64,000 nt of DNA from Armatimonadota bacterium (GTDB lineage Bacteria > Armatimonadota > Fimbriimonadia > Fimbriimonadales > Fimbriimonadaceae): NCBI GenBank assembly GCA_016789105.1, contig JAEURN010000002.1, forward strand, positions 62,001 to 126,000, in the 5' to 3' direction. The position numbers and the translations under genes were made by a program. Shown here piece after piece: positions 9,054 to 17,453 of this stretch. The notes under the pieces are model-generated. The model was not told the origin of the DNA and did no database searches. It was given only the letters and a program-made list of their open reading frames with translations. Within the stretch, counting starts at the first letter, position 1, and the number at the start of each line of letters is the position of its first letter.

Positions 9054-9941
9054 ATGCTCCACCCCCCGCTGAAGTCTCCCGGCGCCAAACTCCGCGACCT
9101 GTGGCAAAGCGGGATCGTGACCATGCCCGGGGCCTTTAGTGCCCTCACCGCTTTGGCGGCGTACAAGCAGGGGGCCCAGGCGGTCTACCTGAGCGGGGGG
9201 GCCATCACCAACAACGTCACCGGCCTGCCCGACATCGCCGTCATCACGCCCGAGGAAATGTCCGGCACCGCCGCCCGAGCCTGCCAAGTGGCGCCTGTTC
9301 CCATCATCTGTGACGCCGACACCGGTTTTGGCGACGTGTGGAACGTCGCCCGAACAGTCATCGAAATGGAAAGGGCCGGGCTTGCCGGCATCCACTTAGA
9401 AGACCAAGTCTCACCCAAAAGGTGCGGGCACCTGGATGGCAAAGACGTCATCGAGCGGTCGGCAATGGAATCGAAAATCCGGGCGGCCGTCGCCCACAAA
9501 TCCGATCCGACATTCCTGATCGTCGCCCGGACCGATGCCCGCTCGGTCATGGGACTCCCCGAAGCCATTGAGCGGGCCAAAGCCTACGTGCAGGCCGGAG
9601 CCGATGCCATCTTTCCCGAGGGGTTGGCTTCCGAACAGGAATTCTCCGATTTCCGAAGCGCCTTGCCCGAGGTGCCGCTGCTGGCCAACATGACGGAATT
9701 CGGGAAAACACCATTGATCTCCTCCGCCCGGTTCAACGAACTCGGATACCAAATGGTGATTTTCCCCGTCACCGCCTTGCGCGTCATGCTCAAATCGGTC
9801 GAGGAATTCTATGCCGACTTATTGGCAACCGGCACTCAAGCCGGCTGGATCGACCGGATGCGGACCCGGCACGACCTATACGAAACCATCGACTACTCGA
9901 CATTCAGCGCCCGCGACCTTGAGTTCAACAATCCCGGTTGA
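9054..9941 (+). CDS. prpB: Methylisocitrate lyase / PEP mutase family
   Basis: This 295-residue TIM-barrel protein belongs to the isocitrate lyase/PEP mutase superfamily. It has the Mg2+-binding CDADTGFGD segment, the active-site motif PKRCGH around residues 120-125, and VARTDAR. The KRCGH form and short length are typical of methylisocitrate lyase, which splits 2-methylisocitrate into pyruvate and succinate in propionate breakdown. Its neighbour is a citrate-synthase-family enzyme, which supports the methylcitrate cycle. No prpD or acnB is in the window, so the pathway is incomplete here. An alternative role as oxaloacetate or carboxyphosphonoenolpyruvate lyase cannot be excluded. Confidence 0.85.
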   Translation: MLHPPLKSPGAKLRDLWQSGIVTMPGAFSALTALAAYKQGAQAVYLSGGAITNNVTGLPDIAVITPEEMSGTAARACQVAPVPIICDADTGFGDVWNVARTVIEMERAGLAGIHLEDQVSPKRCGHLDGKDVIERSAMESKIRAAVAHKSDPTFLIVARTDARSVMGLPEAIERAKAYVQAGADAIFPEGLASEQEFSDFRSALPEVPLLANMTEFGKTPLISSARFNELGYQMVIFPVTALRVMLKSVEEFYADLLATGTQAGWIDRMRTRHDLYETIDYSTFSARDLEFNNPG

Positions 9942-9982
9942 CCGGGATCCTGCGAGAGGACCCGGCCCAATCTGAGCCTAGG

Positions 9983-10047
9983 TAAACTGCCCCCAAGAGA
10001 GGGCCGAGGCCCAATCCGGCCACGCCGGACACGCGAGATTCGAGACA
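9983..10047 (+). promoter_or_regulatory. Promoter and structured leader before the citrate synthase gene
   Basis: TAAACT (9983-9988) is a likely -10 box, giving a leader of about 50 nt. The leader holds two GC-rich hairpins, GGGCC-ga-GGCCC and CCGGC-cac-GCCGG, directly before the ATG region. There is no recognisable Shine-Dalgarno sequence. The two hairpins may affect translation, but no known riboswitch class is recognised. Confidence 0.4.
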
Positions 10048-11196
10048 ATGAGCGAAAAAACGTATCCCGACTACAGCCCCGGACTGCAAGGTGTCATCGG
10101 CGGCATCACTTCCATTTCCAAAATCACGGTCGAAAAAAGCCAACTCGAATACCGCGGTTACAACGCGCACGACCTGGCAAGCAAAGGGTCGTTTGAAGAA
10201 ACGGCTTTCCTGCTGATTAAGGGCCACTTGCCCACCCAGGCCGAGCTCGACGAATTCAACGCCACCCTGGATGCCGAGCGGGAAATCCCCAGCCAAGTGG
10301 TCGATGCCCTGCGGGCCTGTGCCCCCGGCACCCACCAGATGGATCTTCTCAAAGTGGCCTATAGCGCGCTCAGCGGCTACGACCCGGATTACAACCAAGA
10401 AGACCCCACCGACCACGAAGCCAACGTCCGCAAAGCGATCCGCATCGTCGCCAAGGCGCCAACCATCGTGACCGCTGCCTACCGGGTTGCCAACGGCAAA
10501 GAACCCATCGCACCGAAAAAGGGGCTCAAAACCGCTGCCAACTTCCTCTACATGCTCCACGGTGAGGAACAGGATGATTACACCGTGCTCGTCATGGATG
10601 CCTCCTTGACCCTGTATGCCGAGCACACGTACAACGCCAGCACCTTTGCCTGCCGCGTTTGCGTCGCCACCCTCAGCGACCTCTATAGCGGGATCGTCAC
10701 CGGCATCGGCACGCTCAAGGGCCCCCTCCACGGAGGAGCCAATGAAGAGGCCATGCGCATGCTGATGGAAATCGGCACACCGGAAAATGCCGAACCCTGG
10801 CTGCGCGACGCCTTGGCCACCAAAAAGAAGATCATGGGATTTGGCCACCGCGAATACAAAGTCGGTGACGGCCGCGCCATCTACCTCACCGAAGTCGCCA
10901 AGGAAATCGGGCGGCGCAAAGGCAACACCAACTGGGGCGACATCGCCGACATCATGGAAAAGATCATGCGGGAAGAAAAGGGCATCTACCCCAACGTCGA
11001 TTTCCCCGCTGCCTACGCCTATTACCTCCTCGGCATCCCCATCGACCTCTACACACCCATCTTCGTGATGGCCCGCGTCAGCGGGTGGTCTGCCCATGCC
11101 ATCGAACAGCTGGACGACAACCGGCTCATCCGGCCCAGCTGCATCTATGAAGGTGCCAGCGACCTCGAATACCCGCCAATCGCAACCCGCGGCTAA
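10048..11196 (+). CDS. prpC: Citrate synthase family, probable 2-methylcitrate synthase
   Basis: The 382-residue protein is a short type-II-like citrate synthase. It has the substrate-binding segments GPLHGGANEEAM and GFGHREYKVGDGRA and the C-terminal Arg-containing ARVSGWSAHAIEQ with NRLIRP. The length and the GGANEEAM motif match the methylcitrate/citrate synthase group that condenses propionyl-CoA or acetyl-CoA with oxaloacetate. Position directly after the methylisocitrate lyase gene supports a methylcitrate role; sequence alone cannot separate the two activities, and it could be the main citrate synthase of the cell. It probably has its own promoter in the 106-nt gap. Confidence 0.85.
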   Translation: MSEKTYPDYSPGLQGVIGGITSISKITVEKSQLEYRGYNAHDLASKGSFEETAFLLIKGHLPTQAELDEFNATLDAEREIPSQVVDALRACAPGTHQMDLLKVAYSALSGYDPDYNQEDPTDHEANVRKAIRIVAKAPTIVTAAYRVANGKEPIAPKKGLKTAANFLYMLHGEEQDDYTVLVMDASLTLYAEHTYNASTFACRVCVATLSDLYSGIVTGIGTLKGPLHGGANEEAMRMLMEIGTPENAEPWLRDALATKKKIMGFGHREYKVGDGRAIYLTEVAKEIGRRKGNTNWGDIADIMEKIMREEKGIYPNVDFPAAYAYYLLGIPIDLYTPIFVMARVSGWSAHAIEQLDDNRLIRPSCIYEGASDLEYPPIATRG

Positions 11197-11227
11197 TCCC
11201 ACATGAGGGCATCCTTGCGTTTTATCG

Positions 11228-12136
11228 TCAAAGCGCAAGGATGTCTGGATGAGCACAAAGCAACTGGCGGATTTCGTTGACAAACCCGCGTCGTGAACTC
11301 AGCCCTTCGGCGAACGTGGTGAAAAACGTGTCCACAAATTCTTTTTGCCATTTGGCATAGGCCGGGCACCGGTCGCTTGGTGGCAAGTCTGTACGGTGCG
11401 AGTGATAGCTCCAACTCCCGCAGCCACTCGCGCACAACTTTTCGACGTCAAAGTCGAACTCATAAAGCAACCGGCCGTTAAGCCGCTGGTGGGGCGTCAG
11501 GATGCTTTTGTAAGGGTTTTCCGGATACTCCTTCAACAAGCGCTGGGGCCAGTTTCCGTGACCCTGGCTGGATCGCCAAGGGCGGTTGAGCACCAGGGCA
11601 TCCAACCCTCCCTCCACCGCTTTGAACTCGGCATTTCCCATGTTGTTCAAAAGCCACCTGGCCAAGCCCCGGTGCCGGCTGAAGAGCGGGGCGACGATCC
11701 GAGTGACGTTGTTTCCTTCGAACCACCTCGTCGCCTTTTCAAATATCGACTGGGCAAATTTGAGCGAATAGATCGGCCGACCCCAGATGTAATGCGTGAA
11801 CATCAGTGTGCAACCCGAACCCGCATTCAACTTTTTCAATTCGTTGTCGCGAACCGTTGAGACCATCTCAGCAGAATAAAAGGCTTGCGAATTCCCAGAT
11901 GAAAGCATCCGATCGGCAAATAACGGGGACATGAGGTTGGCTGAAATGAACCCGGCCACTTTGTCATTCACTTCCACAACCCGGACATATTGGCTGTGGC
12001 TGCTAGCACGCTTCGACCCGACATAAGCTTCCAGCAGTCCCCGGGTGGCATCGGCGATGCTCCGACGATCCTACATCACACACAGAATGGCACCCAATGG
12101 TTCGATATCCTGAACTTGGAGTGACCTATATTTCAC
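11228..12136 (-). pseudogene. GNAT-like gene interrupted by an in-frame TAG
   Basis: From a GTG at 12136 (preceded by the purine-rich AGAGGTAAGG) the frame reads MKYRSLQVQDIEPLGAILCVM, then meets TAG at 12071-12073, and continues without shift as DRRSIADATRGLLEAYVGSK...YVRVVEVNDKVAGFISANL. Both halves together form a typical GNAT acetyltransferase N-terminal domain (motif order beta1-alpha1-alpha2-beta2-beta3). The part after the stop is 280 residues and has only a GTG at 11977 as a later start, which would cut the domain. The simplest reading is a recent nonsense mutation. The product of an intact form is unknown. A sequencing error or suppression of amber is possible. Confidence 0.65.
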
Positions 12137-12246
12137 ATAACTGACCTTACCTCTCAGAGTCGTTTTGATTTTCCGGAATATCCGGACACAAAATTTTGCC
12201 GGCATCCCCAGAATAACAGATGGATGCAGAGCATCCTCCCAAGAAA

Positions 12247-12621
12247 ATGAAACATACACTCGTCATTGCAATGCTCGTTTCCTCGGCTTGGGCCTACGCC
12301 GCAAGTCTGGACGTGTTGGTGTATCCGTACAACGACGGCGGGAACTTTAAGGTGGAACTCTTTGAGCGGGGAGCTGCAACCCCAACCAAAGTGGCAAATA
12401 TCTTCACCACAAATTACTTCCTGTTCACGTGGAGGGACATCCCAGAAAAATATGGACCGTGGTGGTTCCAAAAGCGGGCCTATTTCGTCCGCCTGACCAA
12501 GGCCGGGAAATCCAACCAGACCAAAGCGTTTGTGTTTGACAGTAGCTCGGCCAAAATCGACCTGCGATGGAACCACCCGAATCTGCAGCCGTCGTGGTGG
12601 AACCTCTCGTTCGTGGAGTAG
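12247..12621 (+). CDS. Small secreted protein of unknown function
   Basis: The 124-residue product begins with a signal peptide (MKHTLVIAMLVSSAWAYA). The mature part is rich in aromatic residues, notably Trp and Phe/Tyr (VYPYNDGGNFKVELFERG, FLFTWRDIPEKYGPWWF, PSWWNLSFVE), and looks like a small beta-sandwich. ATG 12247 is chosen over the in-frame ATG at 12220 because it begins the signal sequence. I know no family for it. It stands alone between the broken GNAT gene and a GT9 gene. Confidence 0.65.
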   Translation: MKHTLVIAMLVSSAWAYAASLDVLVYPYNDGGNFKVELFERGAATPTKVANIFTTNYFLFTWRDIPEKYGPWWFQKRAYFVRLTKAGKSNQTKAFVFDSSSAKIDLRWNHPNLQPSWWNLSFVE

Positions 12622-12630
12622 ATTGCCTGA

Positions 12631-12656
12631 GGCGCCTCTCCAATCGGAGGGGCGCC
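12631..12656. terminator. GC-rich hairpin after small secreted protein gene
   Basis: GGCGCCTCTCC (12631-12641) pairs with GGAGGGGCGCC (12646-12656) across an AATC loop, with a single T-G wobble. It starts 9 nt after the stop of the upstream gene. There is no T-run after it. Confidence 0.5.
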
Positions 12657-12740
12657 CTCCACTATGCTGAGAATCGGTCTCACCGGGGATGTAGATCCCC
12701 GCTCCAGGTAAATTAGCGGTTCCGCGACCCGCCGCGCACC

Positions 12741-13664
12741 ATGTCCAAACCCAAGGCCCTGCTCATCACCCACCCCGCGCGCCTCGGGGACACCATCCTC
12801 AGCATCCCCCTCCACCGGACGCTTGCCGCCAATTACGAACTCCACAGCAACGCCGGCGAACCATACCGATTCCTTTTCGACGAGCTCAAAGGCCAGGTCG
12901 CTTTCACCGACCCGCAAGCCCCCAAAACCCTGGGCGAAATCATCAAAAAAGCCCGGGAACTCCGCGCCGAAGGGTTCCAAACCTGTTTCATCCTTCGGCC
13001 CTCGTTCCGCTCGGCCTTGCTGTGCAAACTCGCCAAAATTCCCCAACGGGTCGGGGAATGCACCGAAGGCCGCGGGTTCTTGCTCACCCACAAACTTCCC
13101 TATTCACCCGACTTGGCCGAATTTGAGCGCATGGACAAGTTCGCCCAATTGGTTGGCCTCAGCACCGATAAAACCGCCCATCTCCCAGCATCGCCCGAAT
13201 CGCTGACCAAGGCCACGGCGGCTCTCCAAGGGGCCACCGTCGGCATCGTCCCCGGAGGCACGTGGCCCCAAAAACTCATCCCGACCGAAACCCTGCGTCA
13301 AACAATCCACCATTTGGTTGCCCAAGGTCACAAGGTCGCCATGCTTGGCGGCCCCGGCGACGAAATCTATTGCAAGCCATTGAAGAAGGAGCCTCTTGTG
13401 GATCTTGTGGCCAAATTCAAACTCTCCGAGATGGCCGGGATCCTTAAATCGATCAAACTCCTCATCACCCCCGATGGCGGCCTCAGCCACTTCAGCGTGG
13501 CTTGCGGCACCCCGGCCCTGATCGCCTTTGGGCCAACCCCGCACAAGCGGTGGGGGTACCACATCGAACCCCACAAAACCATCGTCGCCCCCGGCAGCAA
13601 CATGGAGCGGCTCACCTGGGCCGAATTCCAACCCCACGTCGAAGAAATGCTGGCCAAACTATAG
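12741..13664 (+). CDS. Glycosyltransferase family 9 (heptosyltransferase-like)
   Basis: The 307-residue protein shows the GT9 pattern: an N-terminal HPARLGDTILSIPLHRTLAANY, a middle VGIVPGGTWPQKLIPTE segment, GHKVAMLGGPGDE, and the nucleotide-sugar site LLITPDGGLSHFSVACGTPALIAFGPT. GT9 enzymes transfer heptose or related sugars from ADP- or UDP-sugars onto lipopolysaccharide cores or other glycans. A TAAATT box at 12709-12714 gives a leader of about 20-25 nt. It is convergent with the hydroxyproline operon and has no sugar-biosynthesis neighbours, so the acceptor is unknown. Confidence 0.85.
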   Translation: MSKPKALLITHPARLGDTILSIPLHRTLAANYELHSNAGEPYRFLFDELKGQVAFTDPQAPKTLGEIIKKARELRAEGFQTCFILRPSFRSALLCKLAKIPQRVGECTEGRGFLLTHKLPYSPDLAEFERMDKFAQLVGLSTDKTAHLPASPESLTKATAALQGATVGIVPGGTWPQKLIPTETLRQTIHHLVAQGHKVAMLGGPGDEIYCKPLKKEPLVDLVAKFKLSEMAGILKSIKLLITPDGGLSHFSVACGTPALIAFGPTPHKRWGYHIEPHKTIVAPGSNMERLTWAEFQPHVEEMLAKL

Positions 13665-13703
13665 AAATTGGGTCTTCAGGATCGCCGGTCGCCGCCCCGG
13701 CCT

Positions 13704-15278
13704 TTACTCCCGGCCCATCACCGAATCCACCCGGCGCCAAATCCCCCGCGGATTCCCGTCCCGTAACTCCTCTGGCAAAATATCCGGCGGGGCCCCTTGC
13801 CAGCACACTGGCCGCGCCCACCGAAGGATCGCCGCCCGGCCCACACTCGTGAACCGCGGGTCTGTCGTCGCCGGGTATGGCCCGCCATGGTGCATCGCAT
13901 CGCCCACTTCAACCCCCGTCGGATACCCGTTGAAGACCACTCGGCCAACCCGATCCACCAATTGGTTGTGAATCCTTCCCGCCAGTTCCTCGTCCAATGC
14001 AGCCATCAGAATCGATCCCGTCAGTTGGCCTTCCAGAGCCGCGGCAACTTGCACCATCTCCTCTGGCGACTGACACTTGACCACCAAAGCCGATGGCCCA
14101 AAAACCTCCTCATGGAGCCCCCGGTCAGCAATGAATTCTTCCGCCGAAGTCTCAAAAACAACGCCAACGGCCAAACCCGGCACGGTTTCGCCCATCCCGG
14201 CAATCCCAACGCCGCTATGCCGGGCCCGGTCCGCAACCCCCTGCGCATAACTATCGCAAATCTGTGGATTCAACATCACACCGGGATCGGCAGACCGGAT
14301 GCGCGCGGCCACAGATTCCACCAGGTGGTCAAATTGACTGCCGGCCAGGCCAACCAAGATCCCCGGATTCGTGCAAAACTGGCCCACACCCATCAGCAAC
14401 GACGCCGAAAAGCCAGAAGCCACCCCCTCCAAATCCGACTCCAGGGCCCCCGGAAGGGCAAAAACCGGGTTAACGCTCCCCATCTCGGCAAAAACCGGAA
14501 CCGGTTCTGCCCGCGCGGCCGCCAAGGCGAACAACGACCGGCCGGCTCGATGGCTCCCTGTGAACCCAACGGCGCGGATCCCCCGGTGCTGGACCAACCA
14601 TTCGCCGACTTCCACCAACCCGTGGACCATGGAAAAAACGCCGTCTGGCATCCCTTCGCCAACGGCCGCCTTCACAATCGCCCGTCCAACCAATTCGCTC
14701 GTTCCCGGATGGCTTGGGTGCGCCTTCACCACCACAGGGCATCCGGCCGCCAACGCACTCGCCGTGTCGCCACCGGCAACAGAAAACGCCAATGGGAAGT
14801 TGCTTGCGCCGAACACAGCCACCGGGCCGATCGGCACCAGCATCCGCCGCAGGTCCGGGCGCGGCAGCGGTTGGCGGTCGGGCATCGCCCGGTCGATGCG
14901 CGCATCGACCCAACTCCCTTCTTCGGCCACCTCGGCAAACATCCTCAGCTGGGCACAAGTCCGCCCGCGTTCGCCGACGAGTCGGGCCTCCGGGAGTGCG
15001 GTCTCTGCCATTGCCCGTCGGATCAGGGCCTCACCGAGCGACTCGATCTCTTCGGCAATGCGCCGCAAAAATCGGGCGCGGGCGGCCCCGCCCAGCCTCC
15101 CAAACTTCGATGCGGCTTCAACCGCGCGGCAAACTGCGGCATCCACTTCGTCATGGGTGGCGATGCAAAAGCCCGGCTGGAGTTCTTTACGGGTCGCCGG
15201 GTCGATCCCGTAAATCTCATCTTGCCCCTGCCGCGAAGTCCGGGCGCCGATCAGCTGGGATCCCAAATAAGCAATCAT
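13704..15278 (-). CDS. 2-Oxoglutarate semialdehyde dehydrogenase (2,5-dioxovalerate DH)
   Basis: This 524-residue aldehyde dehydrogenase has the NAD(P) motif VGFTGSHRAGRSL, the general base region VFAEMGSVNPVF and the catalytic Cys in GVGQFCTNPG. Length and the N-terminal FGASNFPLAFSVAGGDTASALAAGCPVVVKAHPSHPG pattern match ketoglutarate semialdehyde dehydrogenases. The enzyme oxidises 2-oxoglutarate semialdehyde to 2-oxoglutarate, the last step of hydroxyproline breakdown. It is the last gene of a four-gene operon and overlaps the preceding stop by 4 bp (ATGA). The fit with the three upstream enzymes makes the substrate assignment strong. Confidence 0.9.
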   Translation of the reverse strand: MIAYLGSQLIGARTSRQGQDEIYGIDPATRKELQPGFCIATHDEVDAAVCRAVEAASKFGRLGGAARARFLRRIAEEIESLGEALIRRAMAETALPEARLVGERGRTCAQLRMFAEVAEEGSWVDARIDRAMPDRQPLPRPDLRRMLVPIGPVAVFGASNFPLAFSVAGGDTASALAAGCPVVVKAHPSHPGTSELVGRAIVKAAVGEGMPDGVFSMVHGLVEVGEWLVQHRGIRAVGFTGSHRAGRSLFALAAARAEPVPVFAEMGSVNPVFALPGALESDLEGVASGFSASLLMGVGQFCTNPGILVGLAGSQFDHLVESVAARIRSADPGVMLNPQICDSYAQGVADRARHSGVGIAGMGETVPGLAVGVVFETSAEEFIADRGLHEEVFGPSALVVKCQSPEEMVQVAAALEGQLTGSILMAALDEELAGRIHNQLVDRVGRVVFNGYPTGVEVGDAMHHGGPYPATTDPRFTSVGRAAILRWARPVCWQGAPPDILPEELRDGNPRGIWRRVDSVMGRE

Positions 15279-16525
15279 CGTGTAAACCTCTCTGGGGACA
15301 AGGCGTGGATCGGGACTGTGGGCTTGGCCCCACTCAACGTTTCAGCCACCGCAAGACCCGTCACCGGCCCCAAAGACATCCCCATCATAGCATGGCCAGT
15401 GGCCACGAACAGGTTCGAAAAGCCCCCGGCCCGCCCCACGGCCGGCAGGCCATCGGGAAGGCATGGTCGCAACCCAGACCACGTGGCCGCTTGCTCCAAC
15501 TTGCCGCGAAACTGAGGCAGAACCCCGCCAATCGACCGGCGCATCCCGGCAAGCCGACGGGGGTTGACCTTAGATGACCAGGCACCCAGTTCCATGGTGC
15601 CGGCAAACCGGACAGACCCACCGCCCAAAGGAGTGACGGCAACCCGTGCGTCTTCCAGCAAAATCGGCCCATTGAGTTCCACCGGGGGCTTGGCAAGGTC
15701 CATGTGCTGACCCTTCCCCGGCACCAAAGGCAGGTCGATCCGCAGCTGCCCAGCCAGCCTCCCGGTCCAAACCCCCGCCGCAAAGACATATTCATCCGCT
15801 TCAAACGAAAGCCCGCCGGCTTCCACCCTCGAAATCCGGTGGCCGTTGTGGTGGACGGTATCCACGTCGCACCCCTCGAAAAACCGGATCCCGCGAGCCT
15901 GCAAAAACCCGGCCAGCCGAGCCATCACGATGCCCGGATCCAGATGCCCGTCACATCCAAACCACGCCCCACCCGGAGAATTGGCTTCGACGGGGCCAAG
16001 TCGGTGCCGCAACAACAAGTCGTCGAGTTTTTGTGCCTCGAGTCCAAAAGAAACGGCCTGGTCGACCAAATGGTGGAGTTCGTGAACGGTCTGCTCTTTG
16101 TTAGCAACAACCGTCAATCCCGCGATCTTCGGCATGTCCTGCCAGCCCAGATCGTTGGCCAGCACTTTGTAAAGGCGGCGGCTTTCCAGGTTCAGATCCC
16201 GGATCAAGGGGCTCACCCGTTCAACGTGGCCGGCAGTGGCTGCACGCCTGAACAGGAGGCTCCACCGGGCCATTTCTGCCGATGGCCTGATCCCCAGCGG
16301 CCCGGCCGGGTTCCACATCAGGCGCATTCCCAGACGCAATGTCCCGGGGGAGGCGAGGGGGACGAAGTGGCTCGGGACGATCAGGCCCGCGTTGCCATGG
16401 CTGGTTCCGGCATCGGCTAGTTTGCCCCGCTCCAAAACCGTGACATCCCAACCCCATTCGGACAAATAGAACGCCGAGCAAAGACCAACGATCCCTCCCC
16501 CGACCACAACTGCCTTGCCGCTCAA
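15275..16525 (-). CDS. FAD-dependent D-amino acid oxidase family, D-hydroxyproline oxidase
   Basis: The 416-residue DadA/DAO-type flavoprotein starts with the dinucleotide-binding VVVGGGIVGLCSAFYLSEWGWDVTVLERG and ends with the FAD-contact segment FVATGHAMMGMSLGPVTG. In this operon it is expected to oxidise cis-4-hydroxy-D-proline to pyrroline-4-hydroxy-2-carboxylate. The start must be the TTG at 16525, which overlaps the racemase stop (TTGA), because the FAD motif begins only five residues later and no ATG or GTG fits. A general D-amino-acid dehydrogenase role is the alternative, but the neighbours argue against it. Confidence 0.87.
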   Translation of the reverse strand: MSGKAVVVGGGIVGLCSAFYLSEWGWDVTVLERGKLADAGTSHGNAGLIVPSHFVPLASPGTLRLGMRLMWNPAGPLGIRPSAEMARWSLLFRRAATAGHVERVSPLIRDLNLESRRLYKVLANDLGWQDMPKIAGLTVVANKEQTVHELHHLVDQAVSFGLEAQKLDDLLLRHRLGPVEANSPGGAWFGCDGHLDPGIVMARLAGFLQARGIRFFEGCDVDTVHHNGHRISRVEAGGLSFEADEYVFAAGVWTGRLAGQLRIDLPLVPGKGQHMDLAKPPVELNGPILLEDARVAVTPLGGGSVRFAGTMELGAWSSKVNPRRLAGMRRSIGGVLPQFRGKLEQAATWSGLRPCLPDGLPAVGRAGGFSNLFVATGHAMMGMSLGPVTGLAVAETLSGAKPTVPIHALSPERFTR

Positions 16526-17451
16526 AGCCGGACTCCGGTAAAGCCATGGCGCAACGGGTCGTCAGGGTCGATCACCAACTCTGTTTCAGCCGTGATGTAG
16601 GCCCTCCCCCGGATATGGGGGATGCACTCGCCGTCTGTAACCTCCACCCAACCTTCAAAAACGCTCCCGGTCACACTTTCTTGACGCCACACCTTGCCGG
16701 GGGCAATCTTGCCGTCCGCATACAGGCAAGCCAACTTGGCGCTGGTCCCGGTGCCGCATGGCGAACGGTCATACGCCAGCCCCGGGCAAAGCACAAAATT
16801 TTTGGCCCCGCCAACGGCTGACGAGACCAATTCGATGTGGTCGATCTCCCCACCATCGCTCCCTTTAACCCCTTCGGCAACGAGCTTCCGCCGAATCTCT
16901 TCACTCAAAGCGGTCAACGGCCCAAGATTGTCCAGACTGATCTCCAAGCCGTGATCCTGGCAAAGGTAGAACCAGTTTCCCCCCCAGGCGATGTCCCCCG
17001 TCACCGTTGACCCGCCCAGGTCGAGCTCTAAACCGGCAACAGAGCGAAATGAGGGAACGTTGGCAAACTCAACTGAACTGTCCGCATTGATCCTCACCCG
17101 GACATCGCCGACCGGCGTCTCCAGCACGTGCTCGCCTTCGCCCCAAGTACCCAGAGATCGCAATGTCTCGGCCACACCGATCGTCCCGTGCCCGCACATG
17201 TTCAGGAGCCCCATGTTGTTAAAGAACACCACGCCCCACTGGTGCCGGAACCCGGGCACCAGCAATGCCCCCACCAAGATGTCGCTGCCCCGAGGTTCGC
17301 AAACGAAAGCCGAGCGCAAATGGTCTAGCCGCGACCCGAAATCAAGCCGGTAATCCGCCATCGAGGACCCCAGCAAACCCAGATCTCCGCCAAAGACGAC
17401 CCGGGTTGGTTCCCCGCCTGTATGCGAATCGATGGCCCGGAAGCGTTGCAT
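16522..17451 (-). CDS. 4-Hydroxyproline 2-epimerase (proline racemase family)
   Basis: The 309-residue protein has the proline racemase fold signatures: IDSHTGGEPTRVV at the N-terminus, the first catalytic Cys in NMCGHGTIGVAET (residues about 87-91) and the second in YDRSPCGTGTSAKLA. The presence of both Cys distinguishes 4-hydroxyproline epimerase from the dehydratase group, which has Thr in the second position. It converts trans-4-hydroxy-L-proline to cis-4-hydroxy-D-proline, the first step of the pathway. ATG 17451 lies 2 nt after the upstream stop; a TTG at 17457 would overlap that stop by 4 bp and is a possible alternative. Confidence 0.9.
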   Translation of the reverse strand: MQRFRAIDSHTGGEPTRVVFGGDLGLLGSSMADYRLDFGSRLDHLRSAFVCEPRGSDILVGALLVPGFRHQWGVVFFNNMGLLNMCGHGTIGVAETLRSLGTWGEGEHVLETPVGDVRVRINADSSVEFANVPSFRSVAGLELDLGGSTVTGDIAWGGNWFYLCQDHGLEISLDNLGPLTALSEEIRRKLVAEGVKGSDGGEIDHIELVSSAVGGAKNFVLCPGLAYDRSPCGTGTSAKLACLYADGKIAPGKVWRQESVTGSVFEGWVEVTDGECIPHIRGRAYITAETELVIDPDDPLRHGFTGVRL

Positions 17452-17453
17452 CG

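Noticed and set aside
12071-12259. Separate small gene on the minus strand
   Set aside because: The frame continues directly beyond its TAG into the downstream GNAT-like gene, so it is the N-terminal piece of that gene. Only the part after GTG 12136 looks coding.
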